Positions 63,711 to 64,000 of a stretch of 64,000 nt of DNA are shown one piece after another. A program made the translations under genes and the position numbers. Under the pieces are notes generated by a model, which was not told where the DNA came from, did not search any database, and saw nothing but the letters and a program-made list of their open reading frames with translations. The DNA lies in contig JACJXW010000004.1 of NCBI GenBank assembly GCA_020636405.1, positions 372,001-436,000 of the forward strand, given 5' to 3'. This DNA is from Lewinellaceae bacterium (GTDB lineage: Bacteria > Bacteroidota > Bacteroidia > Chitinophagales > Saprospiraceae). Within the stretch, counting starts at the first letter, position 1; the number at the start of each line of letters is the position of its first letter.

Positions 63711-64000
63711 TTATCCCTTCTTCAGGCAGTGGTAGATATACTCTGTAGGAATATTCGGGATCTTCGTTATGCTGCATTCGTCAAAAACCTGTACAAATTT
63801 TTTGTAGTTGAACTTCGTGTACAACACCTGGCTATAATAGCCGTTGGGGACCAGCATATCGTAGGAATCCCGGATGATCTTCTGGCTTACTTCCTTGGAC
63901 AGAAAGGTGAATGGGATGGAAGCAATAAATGCATCTACCTTTTCCTCTTGTATAAGCGCTTTAACATGCTCCGCACTGTCGTTGATGATGGCCAGACGGC
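63711..64000 (-). CDS. Probable SAM-dependent methyltransferase, 5' end outside window
   Basis: The last 95 residues of a gene that starts beyond 64000. Visible blocks are VDAFIASIPFTFLSKEVSQK, then DSYDMLVPNGYYSQVLYTKF and IPNIPTEYIYHCLKKG at the stop (63711-63713). The pattern 'DxxIxxIPF...L.P.G...Q..Y' with 'P..P.E.IY.C' at the end is that of phospholipid N-methyltransferase (PmtA-like) and rRNA-dimethylase-like enzymes. The SAM-binding motif lies outside the window, so the call is tentative. Confidence 0.6.
   Translation of the reverse strand, partial: RLAIINDSAEHVKALIQEEKVDAFIASIPFTFLSKEVSQKIIRDSYDMLVPNGYYSQVLYTKFNYKKFVQVFDECSITKIPNIPTEYIYHCLKKG

Overview
The window looks like a chromosome segment of a Bacteroidota, most likely class Saprospiria (Saprospiraceae/Lewinellaceae type); the class is an inference. 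Support comes from many secreted proteins ending in type IX secretion (T9SS) type A sorting domains or in the type B 'gliding motility-associated C-terminal' domain (NAFSPNxDGxND), a full-length hybrid two-component sensor, two LytS/LytTR-type sensor genes, TAnnTTTG -7 promoter elements, and start codons without Shine-Dalgarno sequences. No rRNA, tRNA, CRISPR array or phage was seen.

Layout. 1-1.8 kb: end of a LytS-type kinase gene and a secreted protein. 2.0-3.5 kb: an intact IS3-family insertion sequence inserted in a gtgtacg short tandem array, next to a T9SS C-terminal remnant. 3.7-7.5 kb: a T9SS protein and two identical genes for an acidic curlin-like repeat protein, each with its own promoter, possible operator and terminator. 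7.6-13.3 kb: an unknown protein, a LytTR regulator/kinase pair, and two T9SS cargo genes, one switched out of frame by a G9/C9 tract. 13.6-23.6 kb: serine hydrolase, GH13 amylase, MoxR-type ATPase with an octamer array against its start codon, SlyD-like FKBP, DUF389 membrane protein, broken CGNR zinc-finger gene, MddA-like methyltransferase, DUF1801 protein. 23.8-34.5 kb: a 2203-residue surface protein with 417-bp tandem repeats, a pair of paralogous small proteins, a beta-helix protein and a methyltransferase. 34.9-39.3 kb: the hybrid sensor. 39.4-41.2 kb: a decay zone with a MITE-like palindrome and three broken genes. 41.3-48.8 kb: nitrilase under a perfect palindrome, two alpha/beta hydrolases, DUF4058 protein, T9SS glycosidase, Nfu iron-sulfur scaffold. 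49.1-62.0 kb: two giant surface proteins (1561 and 2573 residues). 62.1-64 kb: frameshifted LRR gene, a possible 31-residue peptide after an ECF sigma factor, and a partial methyltransferase.

Taken together this is a cell-surface and secretion-cargo region: at least eight T9SS substrates, polymer-degrading enzymes, possible surface amyloid, and membrane sensors that may control them. No T9SS machinery gene is present, so export depends on genes elsewhere. The region is rich in variable DNA: tandem repeats inside genes, short repeats at gene ends, homopolymer tracts that break frames, palindromic dispersed elements and one IS. The most notable signals are the identical curlin-like twins with a paired 21-bp-spaced motif upstream, the C9 tract that disrupts a signal peptide, the octamer array abutting the MoxR start, the compensatory-change palindrome family, and the palindrome over the nitrilase promoter and start.
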